A DNA stretch of 64,000 nucleotides. It comes from Endozoicomonas sp. SCSIO W0465 (GTDB taxonomy: Bacteria > Pseudomonadota > Gammaproteobacteria > Pseudomonadales > Endozoicomonadaceae). The notes beneath the pieces are model-generated. The model worked only from the letters and a program-made list of their open reading frames with translations, was not told the DNA's origin and searched no databases. Numbering within the stretch: the stretch's first letter is position 1; every line of letters begins with the position of its first letter. Positions 17,121 through 27,288 of the stretch are shown in pieces. A program made the position numbers and the translations under genes. The stretch spans positions 6,618,501-6,682,500 of the forward strand of contig NZ_CP092417.1 in the NCBI RefSeq assembly GCF_023716865.1, in the 5' to 3' direction.

Positions 17121-18362
17121 ATGAAAACTGATGTATTGATTATTGGTAATAGTGCTGCAGGCTTGTCAGCTGCCGAAACTATTAGAAAACATGACAAAAC
17201 AAAATCGGTTACTATTGTTTCCAGTGAAGGTGGAAATGCGTATTCCCGCGTGCTTTTACCGTACATTCTCAGAGGGAAACTGAAAGAGGAAAATGTATTT
17301 ATCAGGGACAATAACTATTACCAATCAAATGATTTTGATTATATCGAAGGCAAGGTAACGAGTATCAACAACAAAGAAAAAAACATCACTATTGACAATA
17401 ATTATTCAGTAAATTATGAAAGCCTTTTAATTGCCACTGGTTCTTCTCCGATAAAACCACCTATTCCCGGTATTGATCAGGACGGTGTTTACCATATGTG
17501 GACCAAGTCTGATATGGAAGCACTGATTCCTCATTTTCAGTCCGGAAAACGCGTCGCGGTTATTGGCTCTGGCTTTGTTTCTCTACAGGCAGCCTGGGCA
17601 GCAGTGTCTAAAGGTCTTCAGGTCACGGTTATCGAGCTGGCTAATCGAATTATGCCCAGCGTTATCGATAATAAAGGTGCAGAAATTCTGTCTGAAAAAA
17701 TCCGCAGCTTTGATGTGGACCTGCGTACGGAAACAATGACCAATGCCATTGAAAAGCAGCCTGATGGCAGTTTTCTGATTCAGCTCAAGGGACAGGAGCC
17801 GGTAGCTGCTGATTTCGTTATCGTGGGTACTGGTGTTCGCCCTAATACCGGGTTCCTGGCAGGTTCTGACATCACAGTTGACCGGGGCATCTGCGTGGAT
17901 GAGTTCATGCAGACCAATGTTGAAGGCATCTATGCAGCTGGTGACGTGGCAGCAGGACCAACCAGTTTTGGTGATCCCCATCAGATACATGCCCTTTGGC
18001 CAACGGCTATTGAGATGGGTAAGTTTGCTGCACTGAATATGTTGGGCAAAAAAATCCCGTACGAAGGTAGCCTGAACATGAACGTTACTCAGATGTATGA
18101 CCTGACCGTCGCATCCATGGGGAACTTTGCGGATGAGTCAGGGGATGAAGTACACCTGATACCGGAATCTCAGGGCATGGGGTACATGAAAGTCTGCTCC
18201 CGGGAGCATCGTATCGTAGGCGCTTGCCTGGTGGGTAAAACCTCAGCAATGATAATTTTTGGCATGTTGCGACCTGTGATTCGGCAGCATAAACAGGTCA
18301 CCGTTGATTATATGAATCTCGAGCGGGATCTGCAAAAACTCACTTACGGCCTTATGCACTGA
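17121..18362 (+). CDS. FAD/NAD(P)-dependent oxidoreductase
   Basis: About 413 residues of the pyridine nucleotide-disulfide oxidoreductase fold, close to the nitrite-reductase NirB/NorW N-terminal type. The FAD-binding motif is VLIIGNSAAGLSAAE at the N-terminus, the NAD(P)-binding motif is VAVIGSGFVSLQAAW, and the second FAD motif is GIYAAGDVA. The redox CxxC of lipoamide-type enzymes is absent. It begins a same-strand cluster with a ferredoxin-like protein and a molybdopterin oxidoreductase, so it probably passes electrons between NAD(P)H and that enzyme. ATG 17121 starts directly at MKTDVLIIGN; the upstream TTG 17076 adds an unrelated tail. Confidence 0.85.
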   Translation: MKTDVLIIGNSAAGLSAAETIRKHDKTKSVTIVSSEGGNAYSRVLLPYILRGKLKEENVFIRDNNYYQSNDFDYIEGKVTSINNKEKNITIDNNYSVNYESLLIATGSSPIKPPIPGIDQDGVYHMWTKSDMEALIPHFQSGKRVAVIGSGFVSLQAAWAAVSKGLQVTVIELANRIMPSVIDNKGAEILSEKIRSFDVDLRTETMTNAIEKQPDGSFLIQLKGQEPVAADFVIVGTGVRPNTGFLAGSDITVDRGICVDEFMQTNVEGIYAAGDVAAGPTSFGDPHQIHALWPTAIEMGKFAALNMLGKKIPYEGSLNMNVTQMYDLTVASMGNFADESGDEVHLIPESQGMGYMKVCSREHRIVGACLVGKTSAMIIFGMLRPVIRQHKQVTVDYMNLERDLQKLTYGLMH

Positions 18363-18383
18363 TTTATCAAGGAATATCGACTA

Positions 18384-18854
18384 ATGAAGACTGTAACAAT
18401 AGACAGAGATAAGTGTGTTGGCTGCAGAAACTGTGAAATGGCCTGCGCTTACGCCCGTACTCAGGAAACCTGCGAAAGCAGTGTTTCCAATATCCGGGTG
18501 AACCACTACATTGAACAACGTACGCTGATGCCGATGACGTGCCTGCACTGTGAGGAGGCCTGGTGCATGAGCGTCTGCCCTGCCGGTGCCATCACTCGTA
18601 ATGCAGACACCCAGGCTGTTGTGATTGATGCTAACCGTTGTGCCGGCTGCAAGATGTGCATGCTTGCCTGCCCATTCGGCAATATCCATTTTGATAATGA
18701 AAGACAGGTCAGTCACAAGTGTGACCTTTGTGACGGTGATCCCAAGTGTGTGGGTCATTGCATTGCCGGTGCTCTGAAATACCAGGAGATGAATGACCTC
18801 GCGGCAGCCAAGCGCAGTAAATATGACCAGATGGTCATCGCCACCGCACACTAA
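18384..18854 (+). CDS. 4Fe-4S ferredoxin-type electron-transfer protein
   Basis: 156 residues with four cysteine clusters typical of HycB/DmsB-like subunits: CVGCRNCEMAC, CLHCEEAWCMSVCP, CAGCKMCMLACP and CDLCDGDPKCVGHC. This predicts up to four [4Fe-4S] clusters. It is the electron-transfer subunit of a molybdopterin oxidoreductase, linking the FAD protein upstream with the catalytic subunit downstream. No signal peptide is seen, so it is cytosolic. It starts 21 bp after the FAD gene with an AGGA upstream, consistent with an operon. Confidence 0.92.
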   Translation: MKTVTIDRDKCVGCRNCEMACAYARTQETCESSVSNIRVNHYIEQRTLMPMTCLHCEEAWCMSVCPAGAITRNADTQAVVIDANRCAGCKMCMLACPFGNIHFDNERQVSHKCDLCDGDPKCVGHCIAGALKYQEMNDLAAAKRSKYDQMVIATAH

Positions 18855-18891
18855 ACGACATTGATCAAGTTTATTTTCAGGTTTTATTAAC

Positions 18892-19257
18892 ATGGCAATA
18901 CAAGAAGTAAAGAAAACAAGCTGTCGTATGTGTGGCATGCTCTGTGGCATTGATGTGCATCTGGAAGATGGTTGCGTTGTGGAAATCAAGGGTAACGAGA
19001 AAGCCCTGCACAATCGTGGCCGTATCTGTATTAAAGGCAGTTCCGGTTTGTCTCAGTTGTATCATCCACAGCGTATCACCAAGCCTTTGAAGCGCACCGA
19101 AAACGGCTTTGTGGAAATTGAGCTGGAACAGGCCATGGATGAAATTGCAGAGAAGATGAAGGCTCTGCGTACTGAGTATGGCAATGATTCGGTCGGTGTC
19201 TGGAAAGGTGAAGGCACCGGCTTCGCCCAGCAGGAAGAGGTGGTGCATCGCTTTATC
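18892..19257 (+). pseudogene. Molybdopterin oxidoreductase, 5' fragment
   Basis: The N-terminal 122 codons of a DMSO-reductase-family catalytic subunit. They include the [4Fe-4S] motif CRMCGMLCG with the fourth Cys in RGRICIKG. The gene is cut at 19257 by a Tn5-like element. Removing that element and the next one (20788-22487), with one copy of each target duplication, restores a single frame reading RFIRGIGSPNYFSNDTQCF across both sites. The rebuilt protein is about 685 residues. As it stands the gene cannot make the enzyme. Confidence 0.85.
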
Positions 19258-20755
19258 CTGTCTCTTGATCACAAATAGCTACCTTGTTCTATCATTTCTC
19301 ACTGATAAAACAGGTCATGCTTCCACTTTCTCCTAAACCATGGTCAGAACTAACTTTTGGATGTGCTGATTTGGGCGATACTCGACGTACAAAACGACTT
19401 GTCAAAGTTGCTGCCGAGCTTTCAGCTCATACCGGTAATTCTTTGTCATCTTCATGCGAAGGTTATACCGCACTGGTAACTGGAGCTTACCGGCTGATTG
19501 AGAATGAGGCCGTAAAGCCTGAAGCAATAGCTGAGGCAGGCTTTCAGGCAACTGCCAAAATAGCGAGACAGTCTCGCCTACTTCTGGCTCTCGAAGATAC
19601 AACAACCCTGGGTTATAAACATGCTGTCAGATCCGAGCTTGGTGATCTTGGAGGTCCTGAAGGCTCTAAAACCAGAGGATTCCACGTCCACTCTGTCTTC
19701 TTGGTTGATGCGGATACAGAGCGAAGCATTGGGCTTATTGATCAAGAACGATGGGTTAGAGAGGACGTTCAGCGGGGGAAAAAGAACCAACGTCGTCAGC
19801 TACCTTACGAGGGAAAGGAAAGCTTTAAGTGGCAAAGAGCCTCTGAAAACACAGAACAAAGGATGGGGGGTAAAATGCCTGACATCATCAGTGTTTGCGA
19901 CCGGGAGGCGGATATATACGAATATATGCACTACAAACTGGATAACCGACAGCGGTTTGTTGTAAGAGCTACACAAAACAGAATCCTGGTGGATGGCGAA
20001 CTCTTATTATTTGATTCCTTAGCTCAGACTGAAGTGTTGGGGAAATATACGATAGTGGTTCCTCAAAAAGGAGGTAGAAAGAAGCGAAAGGCAACGCTGC
20101 AGGTCAAAAGAAAGAAGATGACAATACAGGCGCCGCAAAGGCCAGGCGGCAGGCCGGAACCGGTAACTATGAATATTGTGTCGGCTGAAGAGATTGGCAA
20201 TGACTCCGAAGACCGTTTGCACTGGGTACTATTGACAACTGAAGATATTGAAACATTCGAAGACTGTCGCTCTATCATTCGATTTTACGAGCTCCGATGG
20301 CGAATAGAAGAGTTCCATAAGGCTTGGAAATCGGGAGCAGGAGTAGAAAGGCTTCGTCTGCAATCTCCGGATAACATTGAACGACTTGCGGTCATATTAA
20401 TGTTTGTCGCTGTCAGACTAATGCAAATCCGTGAAGCATTAATGTTACCGAATGACAGGCAGCACAAAGACAGAAAGCTTTGGAGTGAAAAAACACTCGC
20501 GAATGAGGTGGTCAGTGATGATGAATGGCAGGTTCTCTGGCTAACCTATGAAAAAAAAGCGTTGCCCGATAAGCCGCCAACAGTCACTTGGCTGCTTCAA
20601 ACGATTGCTCGGCTTGGTGGTTGGGGTGATTCAAAGCATACAGGGCAGCCCGGCTGGTTAGTGGTATGGGAAGGCTGGGCGAAATTGCAGGATCGGGTAA
20701 AAACCTGGCAGATAGCCCGGCAGTTCAGCGCTGGAGAGATGTGATCAAGAGTCAG
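19258..20755 (+). mobile_element. IS4-family (IS50/Tn5-like) element, copy 1
   Basis: 1498 bp. Ends read CTGTCTCTTGATCACAAAT (left) and CTGACTCTTGATCACATCT (right, complement), very like the 19-bp ends of IS50. A perfect 9-bp target duplication CGCTTTATC lies at 19249-19257 and 20756-20764. A second copy is at 51509-53006. Confidence 0.95.
19317..20744 (+). CDS. Tn5-like IS4-family transposase
   Basis: About 475 residues from ATG 19317, matching the 476-residue Tn5 transposase along its length. The catalytic residues are in EDTTTLGY (first Asp), CDREADIYEY (second Asp, YREK-type region) and RWRIEEFHKAWKSGAG (Glu). A longer reading from TTG 19284 is less likely. The two copies in the window differ slightly, for example EDCRS versus EYCRS. 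Confidence 0.95.
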   Translation: MLPLSPKPWSELTFGCADLGDTRRTKRLVKVAAELSAHTGNSLSSSCEGYTALVTGAYRLIENEAVKPEAIAEAGFQATAKIARQSRLLLALEDTTTLGYKHAVRSELGDLGGPEGSKTRGFHVHSVFLVDADTERSIGLIDQERWVREDVQRGKKNQRRQLPYEGKESFKWQRASENTEQRMGGKMPDIISVCDREADIYEYMHYKLDNRQRFVVRATQNRILVDGELLLFDSLAQTEVLGKYTIVVPQKGGRKKRKATLQVKRKKMTIQAPQRPGGRPEPVTMNIVSAEEIGNDSEDRLHWVLLTTEDIETFEDCRSIIRFYELRWRIEEFHKAWKSGAGVERLRLQSPDNIERLAVILMFVAVRLMQIREALMLPNDRQHKDRKLWSEKTLANEVVSDDEWQVLWLTYEKKALPDKPPTVTWLLQTIARLGGWGDSKHTGQPGWLVVWEGWAKLQDRVKTWQIARQFSAGEM

Positions 20756-20787
20756 CGCTTTATCCGGGGCATTGGCTCACCTAACTA

Positions 20788-22487
20788 GTTCTCGTCCAAA
20801 AACGCATCAGGCAATCATAATTAGATTGTACGTTCGTTTTGATATTTCCTGAAATTCCAGAGAGCCGCAAAAACTCTTCCCTTTTTTTCTCTAATCTGGG
20901 ACGGATATTGGAGAAAAACGCGAAAAGCAGGCAGAAAACATCCTCCCACCATGCTGGAAAGGTACTTTCATGTAGCGTGGAGGTGGCTATCAGGATGGTG
21001 CCGGGTGTCTGGCCAGAATCACCAGGTTGTAACAGACCACCGATAACCAGCAATGAGAATCAAAACGCTCAGAACCCTTGCAGTGGCAACGTGATAGCCC
21101 AAAACATCTCTTTAGCCACGAAATTCCCGCTTCAATACCTGCCCGGAAGCGAAAGAGCGTTTTATACACATACTGACTTTTAGTCATCTCTTCGACTTCA
21201 AGTCCGCGCTTCTTATTAAAAGCTACATCGCTGATTCCCATGGCCTTGGCTTTTTCCAAATTAGCGCGACACGCGTATCCGCCGTCACCGCTTGTCTGGC
21301 GAGGTACACGACCATAAATTTTTTTTGTCTTTCCATCATCGGAATGAATTGGTCCGAATCCGCTGGGTTACCTTCCTCAATAACCAGGTCCAGGATCAAT
21401 CGACTTTTTCCCTGAACCAGGTTCAGTTTATGGCCATACTGTACTTGCCGCCTGTCTTTTACGATGATATCCGTATGGGGTTCATACAGGCTAACCACTT
21501 TTTCCTGGGCTGGCACCTTTTCACCCTTAAAGACCCTGCGCTCTGTCTGGGAGACTATTGCATCCACCAGGGGTAACAGGTGATCCACATCGGCCTGCCA
21601 CTTGTCGGCATCATCAGCCAGGAGACACTGCCCCTGCTGACGGGCGTTTGCTAGCGTGACAGTAGCTTCGATAAGTACCTTCCGGGATTTTCGGGTCAAC
21701 TGCAGCAGTTTTTTATAATGCTGATGCCGCTCTTCTTTGCCAGCGTAGATGCATTTTCTGGCCGCATCTTTTACGGCTCGGTTGTGATGGGTATATTCAT
21801 AAAGCGGTGTCGCTGTCAGTGTTTGTCCCCGTTCCAGCAGCCGACAAATTTCTTTAACGGAACTGGCTAAAAGATCACTGTCGCAAGGAGGTTTGATATC
21901 CGATTCGGTGACTGTGCTGTCAATAGCCACAGTGCGCCCTTTTTCAATACCCTGATCTTTAGCGGTCATTAGCTGACAGTTATTAATCCGTTCCCATGTA
22001 GATGCAGTAAGAAGGCTGATGAGCCCATGCAAACTGGAGCGACTGGGGCGCTGGTTTGGTTCGAGGCGACAAAAGTCTCGAAAGAGCATGGAGTCCATCA
22101 AAACAAACGACAAGTAGTCATAATCACAATTCAAATACTGTTTCAGGAGTGCCGCACGAAGAACGGATTCTGCTGATAGTCCGTTCCGCCCAGTGTTCTG
22201 TTTATCACCAGAACTTAAGTCCTCATAAATCCAGTCATTGAACTGTGGATGGGCGTCAAGCCATTGCGAGATACCGGAAAGCTGGGAGCAGATTTCATGA
22301 GGTACGTAATGGAGTTCCATACTACACTGCGGGTTGCGTTTTTTGCGCATTTGGAGTCCTCTGTTTTTGGCAATCCCTTATGTTTCTTGCTCTTGGGAAG
22401 TTTAGTCGCCAGATAGCAGTAGGGCTCCACTTAATTTTTCAGGATAAAATCTACAGTTTTCAATTGGTTGTGTTTTTGGACGAGAAC
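20788..22487 (-). mobile_element. DUF772-type IS element (IS5/IS1182/ISNCY-like), copy A
   Basis: 1700 bp with ends GTTCTCGTCCAAAAAC / GTTTTTGGACGAGAAC. A 6-bp direct repeat TAACTA flanks it (20782-20787 and 22488-22493). It is inserted in the molybdopterin oxidoreductase gene, 23 bp from the Tn5-like element. Three more copies occur at 36080, 37787 and 44958. The family is not certain. Confidence 0.9.
20990..22350 (-). pseudogene. DUF772-type transposase, frameshifted (copy A)
   Basis: Same transposase as the intact copy at 36217, but one base is missing in a T run at about 21315-21325 (TTTTTTTT where intact copies have TTTCTTTTT). The frame therefore breaks after MMERQKKF, and the last ~90 codons (20990-21259) are out of frame. 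It is probably inactive in cis, or rescued by the intact copy in trans. Confidence 0.85.
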
Positions 22488-24162
22488 TAACTATTTCTCC
22501 AACGACACTCAGTGCTTTGCCGGTCGTTACATCGCTTACAACATGGTGTTTGGTACCTGGCCAGGTGGTGACCTGAGAAACTCCAGACTGGTGGTGATGT
22601 GGGGCTCCAATCCGCCAGCATCCCACTCTTATTGGACCCAGGACATCAACGAAGCCCGCGACAAGGGTGGCAAGCTGATTGTAGTGGACACCATGTACAC
22701 AGAGATGGCCCGCATTGCGGATCACTATATCCAGGTGAAACCGGGCACTGACAGTATCCTGGCCTGGGGTCTGATCAAACAGCTGATCGACCGTGATATG
22801 GTGGATCTGGAGTTTGTTGCCCAGTTCACCAAGGGCTTTGACGAACTGAAGGAATACGCCCGGTCCTTCACTCAGGAATTCGTGTCTGAGCAGACCGGCG
22901 TAGCCATCGAGCAGATGGAAACCATCCTGGCGTGCTATAAAGAATCCGGCAACAGCATCTCCAACTGGTGCGGCACCGGTCTGGAACACCAGGCCAACGG
23001 CGTGAACAACGTGCGCTCTGTGGCTTACATCGATGCTCTGATTGGTGCGGTTGATGTGCCCGGCGGCATGATGACGATGGATGGCTTTGGTGTACAAAGC
23101 CTGCACATGCACATGGATCCTGAGGTGGAGGCCAGGGCAATCGGTAGCCAGGAGTTCCCGATTCTGTTCAATATGCGAGGTGAGTGCCATACCCTGCGCC
23201 TGATGAATCAGATCCTGTCCCAAGAGCCGTATCCTTTTAAAGGCTTGATCATGACAGCAGCCAACCCGGTACTGACCAATGCGAATGCATCCAAAGTCAT
23301 TGAAGCATTCAAGGCACTGGATCTGCTGGTGGTGAAAGAGCTGTATATGACCGAAACTGCCGAGCTGGCCCATTATGTTATTCCAGCAGCTTCTTACATG
23401 GAGCGTTCAGAACTGCAATACAACGGTATTAACCAGACCGTGAAGCTGACGGAAAAAGTGGTGGATCTGGGTCTGCAGAATGAATACGACTTCTTCAAAG
23501 GATTGGCAGATCGCCTGGGTTACACCGACTTGCTGCCATGGGAAAACGAAGACGCTCTGAATGCATGGCTGATTGAACCTACCGGCATGTCCCTGGAAGA
23601 ACTGGCAAGCCATCGTGACGGTTACCAGTTTGCCCCACTGACTTACGGCAAACCCCAGGCCAGACAGGCTCGTGGTGAGAAGCCATTCAATACGCCATCC
23701 GGTCTGATCGAATTTACTTCCGGGCATCTTGAAGCGATTGGTCGTGAACCGCTGGCAAAGTTTATGAACGCACCTGAGTACATGAGCGTTTCCAAAGAAG
23801 AGTACCCACTGGTGCTGATGACAGGTTCCAGAAAGGTCATGTTCTTCCACGGGCGCTACCGCAACCTGTCCCAGGTTAACAAGGTGATGCCTGAAGCTCA
23901 GGTTGAAATGCACCCGTCTGATGCAGCCTGGCACAATGTTGTAGATGGTGAGATGGTTCGTGTTACCTCCGCTTACGGCACCATCAACATTAAAGTGCGA
24001 GTGATGCATGAAGCCGAAATCGTCGCTGGCGCTGTGCAGATTACCCATGGTTTCAAAGATGCCAATGTCAACATCCTTGTTGGTGACGGTGTCCTCGACC
24101 CGATTTCTGGCTTCCCTGCCCTGAAATCGGTACCCGTCAGAATAGAGAAAATCGTTCACTGA
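22488..24162 (+). pseudogene. Molybdopterin oxidoreductase, 3' fragment
   Basis: About 555 codons giving most of the catalytic subunit: the Mo-cofactor-binding middle domain (VVMWGSNPPASH, VKPGTDSILAWGLI, ISNWCGTGLEHQANG, PANPVLTNA-like segments) and the C-terminal dinucleotide-binding domain (VLMTGSRKVMFFHGRYRN, HPSDAAWHNVVDGEMVRV). The Cys in DTQCFAGR is where this family often has the Mo ligand (Cys, Sec or Ser); this is inference. Substrate unknown; it resembles formate dehydrogenase or polysulfide-reductase-like enzymes. The 3' fragment has no proper start of its own. Confidence 0.85.
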
Positions 24163-24252
24163 CTTTAACCAAAACCTTTTTCCAACCTCATCGTGTTCGT
24201 CAGGACACGATGAGTTCACTCAAAATCAACCTGTCTGTAAAGGATAAAAGTC

Positions 24253-25155
24253 ATGGGTAATCAAAAAGGCATGGGCATGATCGCCATGGCTGCCGTTGCC
24301 GTTTTCTGGGGTCTCTCGTTCTATAGTATCCAGGCGGTGGGCACCATTATTGGCCCTTTCACACTGGCCACAGCCCGTTTTTGTATCGCCGCAGTGGCAT
24401 TTCTGATCATCATGCTGCTAACCAAACAGGACACAAAAATTGAGCGTTCGGATATCAAGAAAGTGGTCATCAATGCGCTTATTGGTATTGCGATCTACTT
24501 CCCACTGAGCATGTATGCCATCAACCTGATTCCTGCTGCTGCCAGCTCTGTACTATCTGCTATCCAGCCAATCATTATGATTATTCTGGAAGCCGTGATT
24601 CTGGGGGTGGCAATTACCCGCAAGAACTCACTGGCAGTGGCTCTGAGCGTTATTGGTGCACTGTTAACGGTGGGTGTTATCGAAGGTGAAGGTTCCGGTT
24701 ACTTTGGTTACGTACTGATGTTCCTGTGTACCTGCATGTGGTGTGGTTACACCGTGTTGCAGCGCCCACTGAACGAAAAGTACTCCCCGATTACCCTGAA
24801 CGTTTATCAGTTCATCATTGGTACGGTGATTATGTCTCCAAGCTTCTTTATCGAGAACAATGACTGGGCGGCAATGACTTCTGTTCAGTGGTTTAACCTG
24901 GTATACCTCGGCTCTATCTGCTCTGGCCTGTGTTTTGTTTTATACAACTTTGCCATTCCACGAGTTGGTGCGACCACGAGTTCCCTGTTCCTGAATGCCG
25001 GCCCGATCATCACCGCAGCACTGGGTGTCTTTATCTATGGTAAGTACCCAACCATGCTCACTGGCGTTGGTATCGTGCTGACGGTTATTGGTGTTACTCT
25101 GGCAACCGTAGACTTTAAGAAAACCGAAGTTCTGGAAGCCCAGCCAGCAGCTTAA
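24253..25155 (+). CDS. EamA/DMT-family transporter
   Basis: A 300-residue membrane protein with about ten transmembrane helices and two EamA repeats (VAVFWGLSFYSIQAVG at the first helix; APRVGATTSSLF-like RVGATTSSLFLNAGPIITA near the last). It follows the molybdopterin gene by 90 bp with an AAAGGA upstream of ATG, so it may export or import the substrate of that pathway. It is followed by a terminator, closing the cluster that starts at 17121. It differs in sequence from the EamA protein at 2569. Confidence 0.85.
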   Translation: MGNQKGMGMIAMAAVAVFWGLSFYSIQAVGTIIGPFTLATARFCIAAVAFLIIMLLTKQDTKIERSDIKKVVINALIGIAIYFPLSMYAINLIPAAASSVLSAIQPIIMIILEAVILGVAITRKNSLAVALSVIGALLTVGVIEGEGSGYFGYVLMFLCTCMWCGYTVLQRPLNEKYSPITLNVYQFIIGTVIMSPSFFIENNDWAAMTSVQWFNLVYLGSICSGLCFVLYNFAIPRVGATTSSLFLNAGPIITAALGVFIYGKYPTMLTGVGIVLTVIGVTLATVDFKKTEVLEAQPAA

Positions 25156-25201
25156 ACTGGTTCCATCGGGTTCCACTTATATCTTGCCCATAAAGTATCT
25201 T

Positions 25202-25238
25202 GCCCATAAAGCCTTTGCTTTATGGGCATTGTTTTTTT
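25202..25238 (+). terminator. Rho-independent terminator after the EamA gene
   Basis: Stem GCCCATAAAG / CTTTATGGGC (10 bp) with a 6-base loop, followed by TTTTTTT. A partial copy of the left arm (TTGCCCATAAAG) lies just upstream at about 25185. Confidence 0.88.
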
Positions 25239-25351
25239 GTTAATGAAACCTGCAAACTCAGAAAAGTGCTGGAAAAATGACATTATAAGAAAAGAACCAT
25301 CATACGTTCATCTGCCGTATTTTCAATAAATCAAAAAATTAATACATTGAA

Positions 25352-27084
25352 CCGTCATTCAGCACTCAATCTGAGAATTTCCCTACACCGGCTAAAATGT
25401 AAAAAATTCTCAGAATGAACATGTCCAATGCATCCTCATCAGTTCCACATTCAACGTATCGATCATATGGGTTTGGTTGCCGGTATGTGCAAAGAACTCG
25501 GTATCTCTAATCATCTGGATTCCCTGGTTCCTAACCAATCTGAACACCGGAATATTTCCTTTGGCGAAACCGTAGTATCAATGCTGCTTAACGGCCTTGG
25601 GTTCACTGCCCGCACGCTTCATATGTTCCCGGAGTTTCATGCTGATAAACCGCTGGATAAACTCATCAGGCCCGGTATTAAACCCGAACACATTAACGAC
25701 AGTGTACTCGGCAGAGCCCTGGATCAGCTTTTTGAACTGGATGTAAGTGAGGTCTATTTATCGCTGGCTGTCAAGGCAGTGAATGTCTTAAAACTGCCGT
25801 GCAAGGCTCTGAACCTTGACTCAACAAGCTTGCATGTGGACGGCGTTTATAACAGCGAATCTGACGTCGACGAAGAAGATATGCACTGTATCAAACTCTG
25901 TCGTGGATACAGCAGGGATCATCGACCCGAGCTCAACCAGGCAATACTGCTGATGATGACGGAAAATCAGGCCGGTATTCCCGTTTTTATGAAAGCGTCC
26001 AGTGGCAACGTAAACGACAATAAAAACTTTAAAAAAGTCATCAGCAGCCATTTGAAATCCTACCGGGAAGCCCTGAATAATCGCTACCTGATTGGTGATG
26101 CAGCACTTTATACAACAGATAACGTACAGATACTTCATCAGCAGGGCCAGCAATTTATCACCCGGGTTCCGTCAAAAATCAAAGAAGCCAGAGAACTGAT
26201 TGACAGTGTCGCTTCTTGTGAAATGACACCAGTGGAGGGTGCTGAGGGCTATGAGAGTCATGAAATGCTGTCAGATCATGCGGGTGTCTCCCAGCGCTGG
26301 ATTCTGGTCCGCAGCGAGCAGGCTCGAAAGAGCGAACAAAAAACACTGCTGAAAAAAATGCTAAAGAAGTCTGAGAAAGAAGCAGAATCGCTGACCAGTA
26401 AACTGGCCAAAAAAGCCTTCAAGTGTGAAACCGACGCATTGCGTGCGTTCGATGAATGGCAGTCAAAAACTATTTATTGTCAGGCGGAACCTGTCATTAC
26501 TGAGAAACCCTGCTATACCAAGGTAGGTCGTCCGGAGAAAGGCTCTAAACCGGACAGTATTGAATATTATGTGAGCGGATATCCTTGGGTATCCGTTGAC
26601 TGTCGCAAAGATGCAGAGTGTTCTCTGGGTTGCTTTGTGCTGGCGACGAATGATCTGGACGACAGTCGGCTGAGTACAGCAGAAGTGCTAAGTACTTACA
26701 AATCACAACAGTCAGTAGAGCGTGGCTTTCGGTTTTTGAAGAGCCCGGAGTTTCTGGTTTCTTCGCTGTTTTTAAAGAAACCGGAACGAATAGAAGCCTT
26801 GCTGATGGTGATGACGCTGTGTCTGTTAGTGTATGCGGCGATTCAGCATCGAATTAGGCATGAGCTAAAACGACAGAGTCGGTTTTTCCCGGACATGAAG
26901 CGGAAACCCTGCCAAAACCCGACAGCGCGTTGGGTGTTTTTCTGCTTTCAGGGTATCAACGTGCTATTGGTCGATGGACATGAAAAGCATGTGGTTGGAT
27001 TACAAGAAAGGCAGTTGACTATTATTTCAATTCTTGGGCGACCGTATCAGGAAATTTATTCCTGATACGGGTGCTGAATGACGG
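25352..27084 (+). mobile_element. IS1634-family element
   Basis: 1733 bp. Ends CCGTCATTCAGCAC (left) and GTGCTGAATGACGG (right) are perfectly inverted over 14 bp. The 6-bp target duplication ATTGAA is at 25346-25351 and 27085-27090. It lies between genes and appears not to break any. Confidence 0.92.
25428..27065 (+). CDS. IS1634-family transposase
   Basis: 545 residues. The DUF4277-type N-terminus (HIQRIDHMGLVAGMCKELG) is followed by the DDE core: LNLDSTSLHVDG (first Asp), LIGDAALYT (second Asp) and YKSQQSVERGFRFLKSPEF (Glu region). The long central Lys-rich helical insertion (KKMLKKSEKEAESLTSKLAKK) is typical of the family. The frame is intact and probably active. Confidence 0.93.
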   Translation: MHPHQFHIQRIDHMGLVAGMCKELGISNHLDSLVPNQSEHRNISFGETVVSMLLNGLGFTARTLHMFPEFHADKPLDKLIRPGIKPEHINDSVLGRALDQLFELDVSEVYLSLAVKAVNVLKLPCKALNLDSTSLHVDGVYNSESDVDEEDMHCIKLCRGYSRDHRPELNQAILLMMTENQAGIPVFMKASSGNVNDNKNFKKVISSHLKSYREALNNRYLIGDAALYTTDNVQILHQQGQQFITRVPSKIKEARELIDSVASCEMTPVEGAEGYESHEMLSDHAGVSQRWILVRSEQARKSEQKTLLKKMLKKSEKEAESLTSKLAKKAFKCETDALRAFDEWQSKTIYCQAEPVITEKPCYTKVGRPEKGSKPDSIEYYVSGYPWVSVDCRKDAECSLGCFVLATNDLDDSRLSTAEVLSTYKSQQSVERGFRFLKSPEFLVSSLFLKKPERIEALLMVMTLCLLVYAAIQHRIRHELKRQSRFFPDMKRKPCQNPTARWVFFCFQGINVLLVDGHEKHVVGLQERQLTIISILGRPYQEIYS

Positions 27085-27288
27085 ATTGAAGAAATGTACA
27101 GCCGGTAAAAACCAGCCAACAAAATCAAATAATTAAAATCTAATAAGATCTATTCTTTATTTCTCATAGCAACTAATCACCACAACCTTACTTGTCCGGC
27201 ATAACAGCATCAAATCCCATCAAACGATCATTCTCATCTTACTGGTCTACACTACATTCCTCTCAGGCGCATACATAAGTACAGAGCT

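Noticed and set aside
22402..24219. Long antisense frames across the molybdopterin oxidoreductase
   Set aside because: They are shadows of a clearly conserved coding frame on the plus strand.
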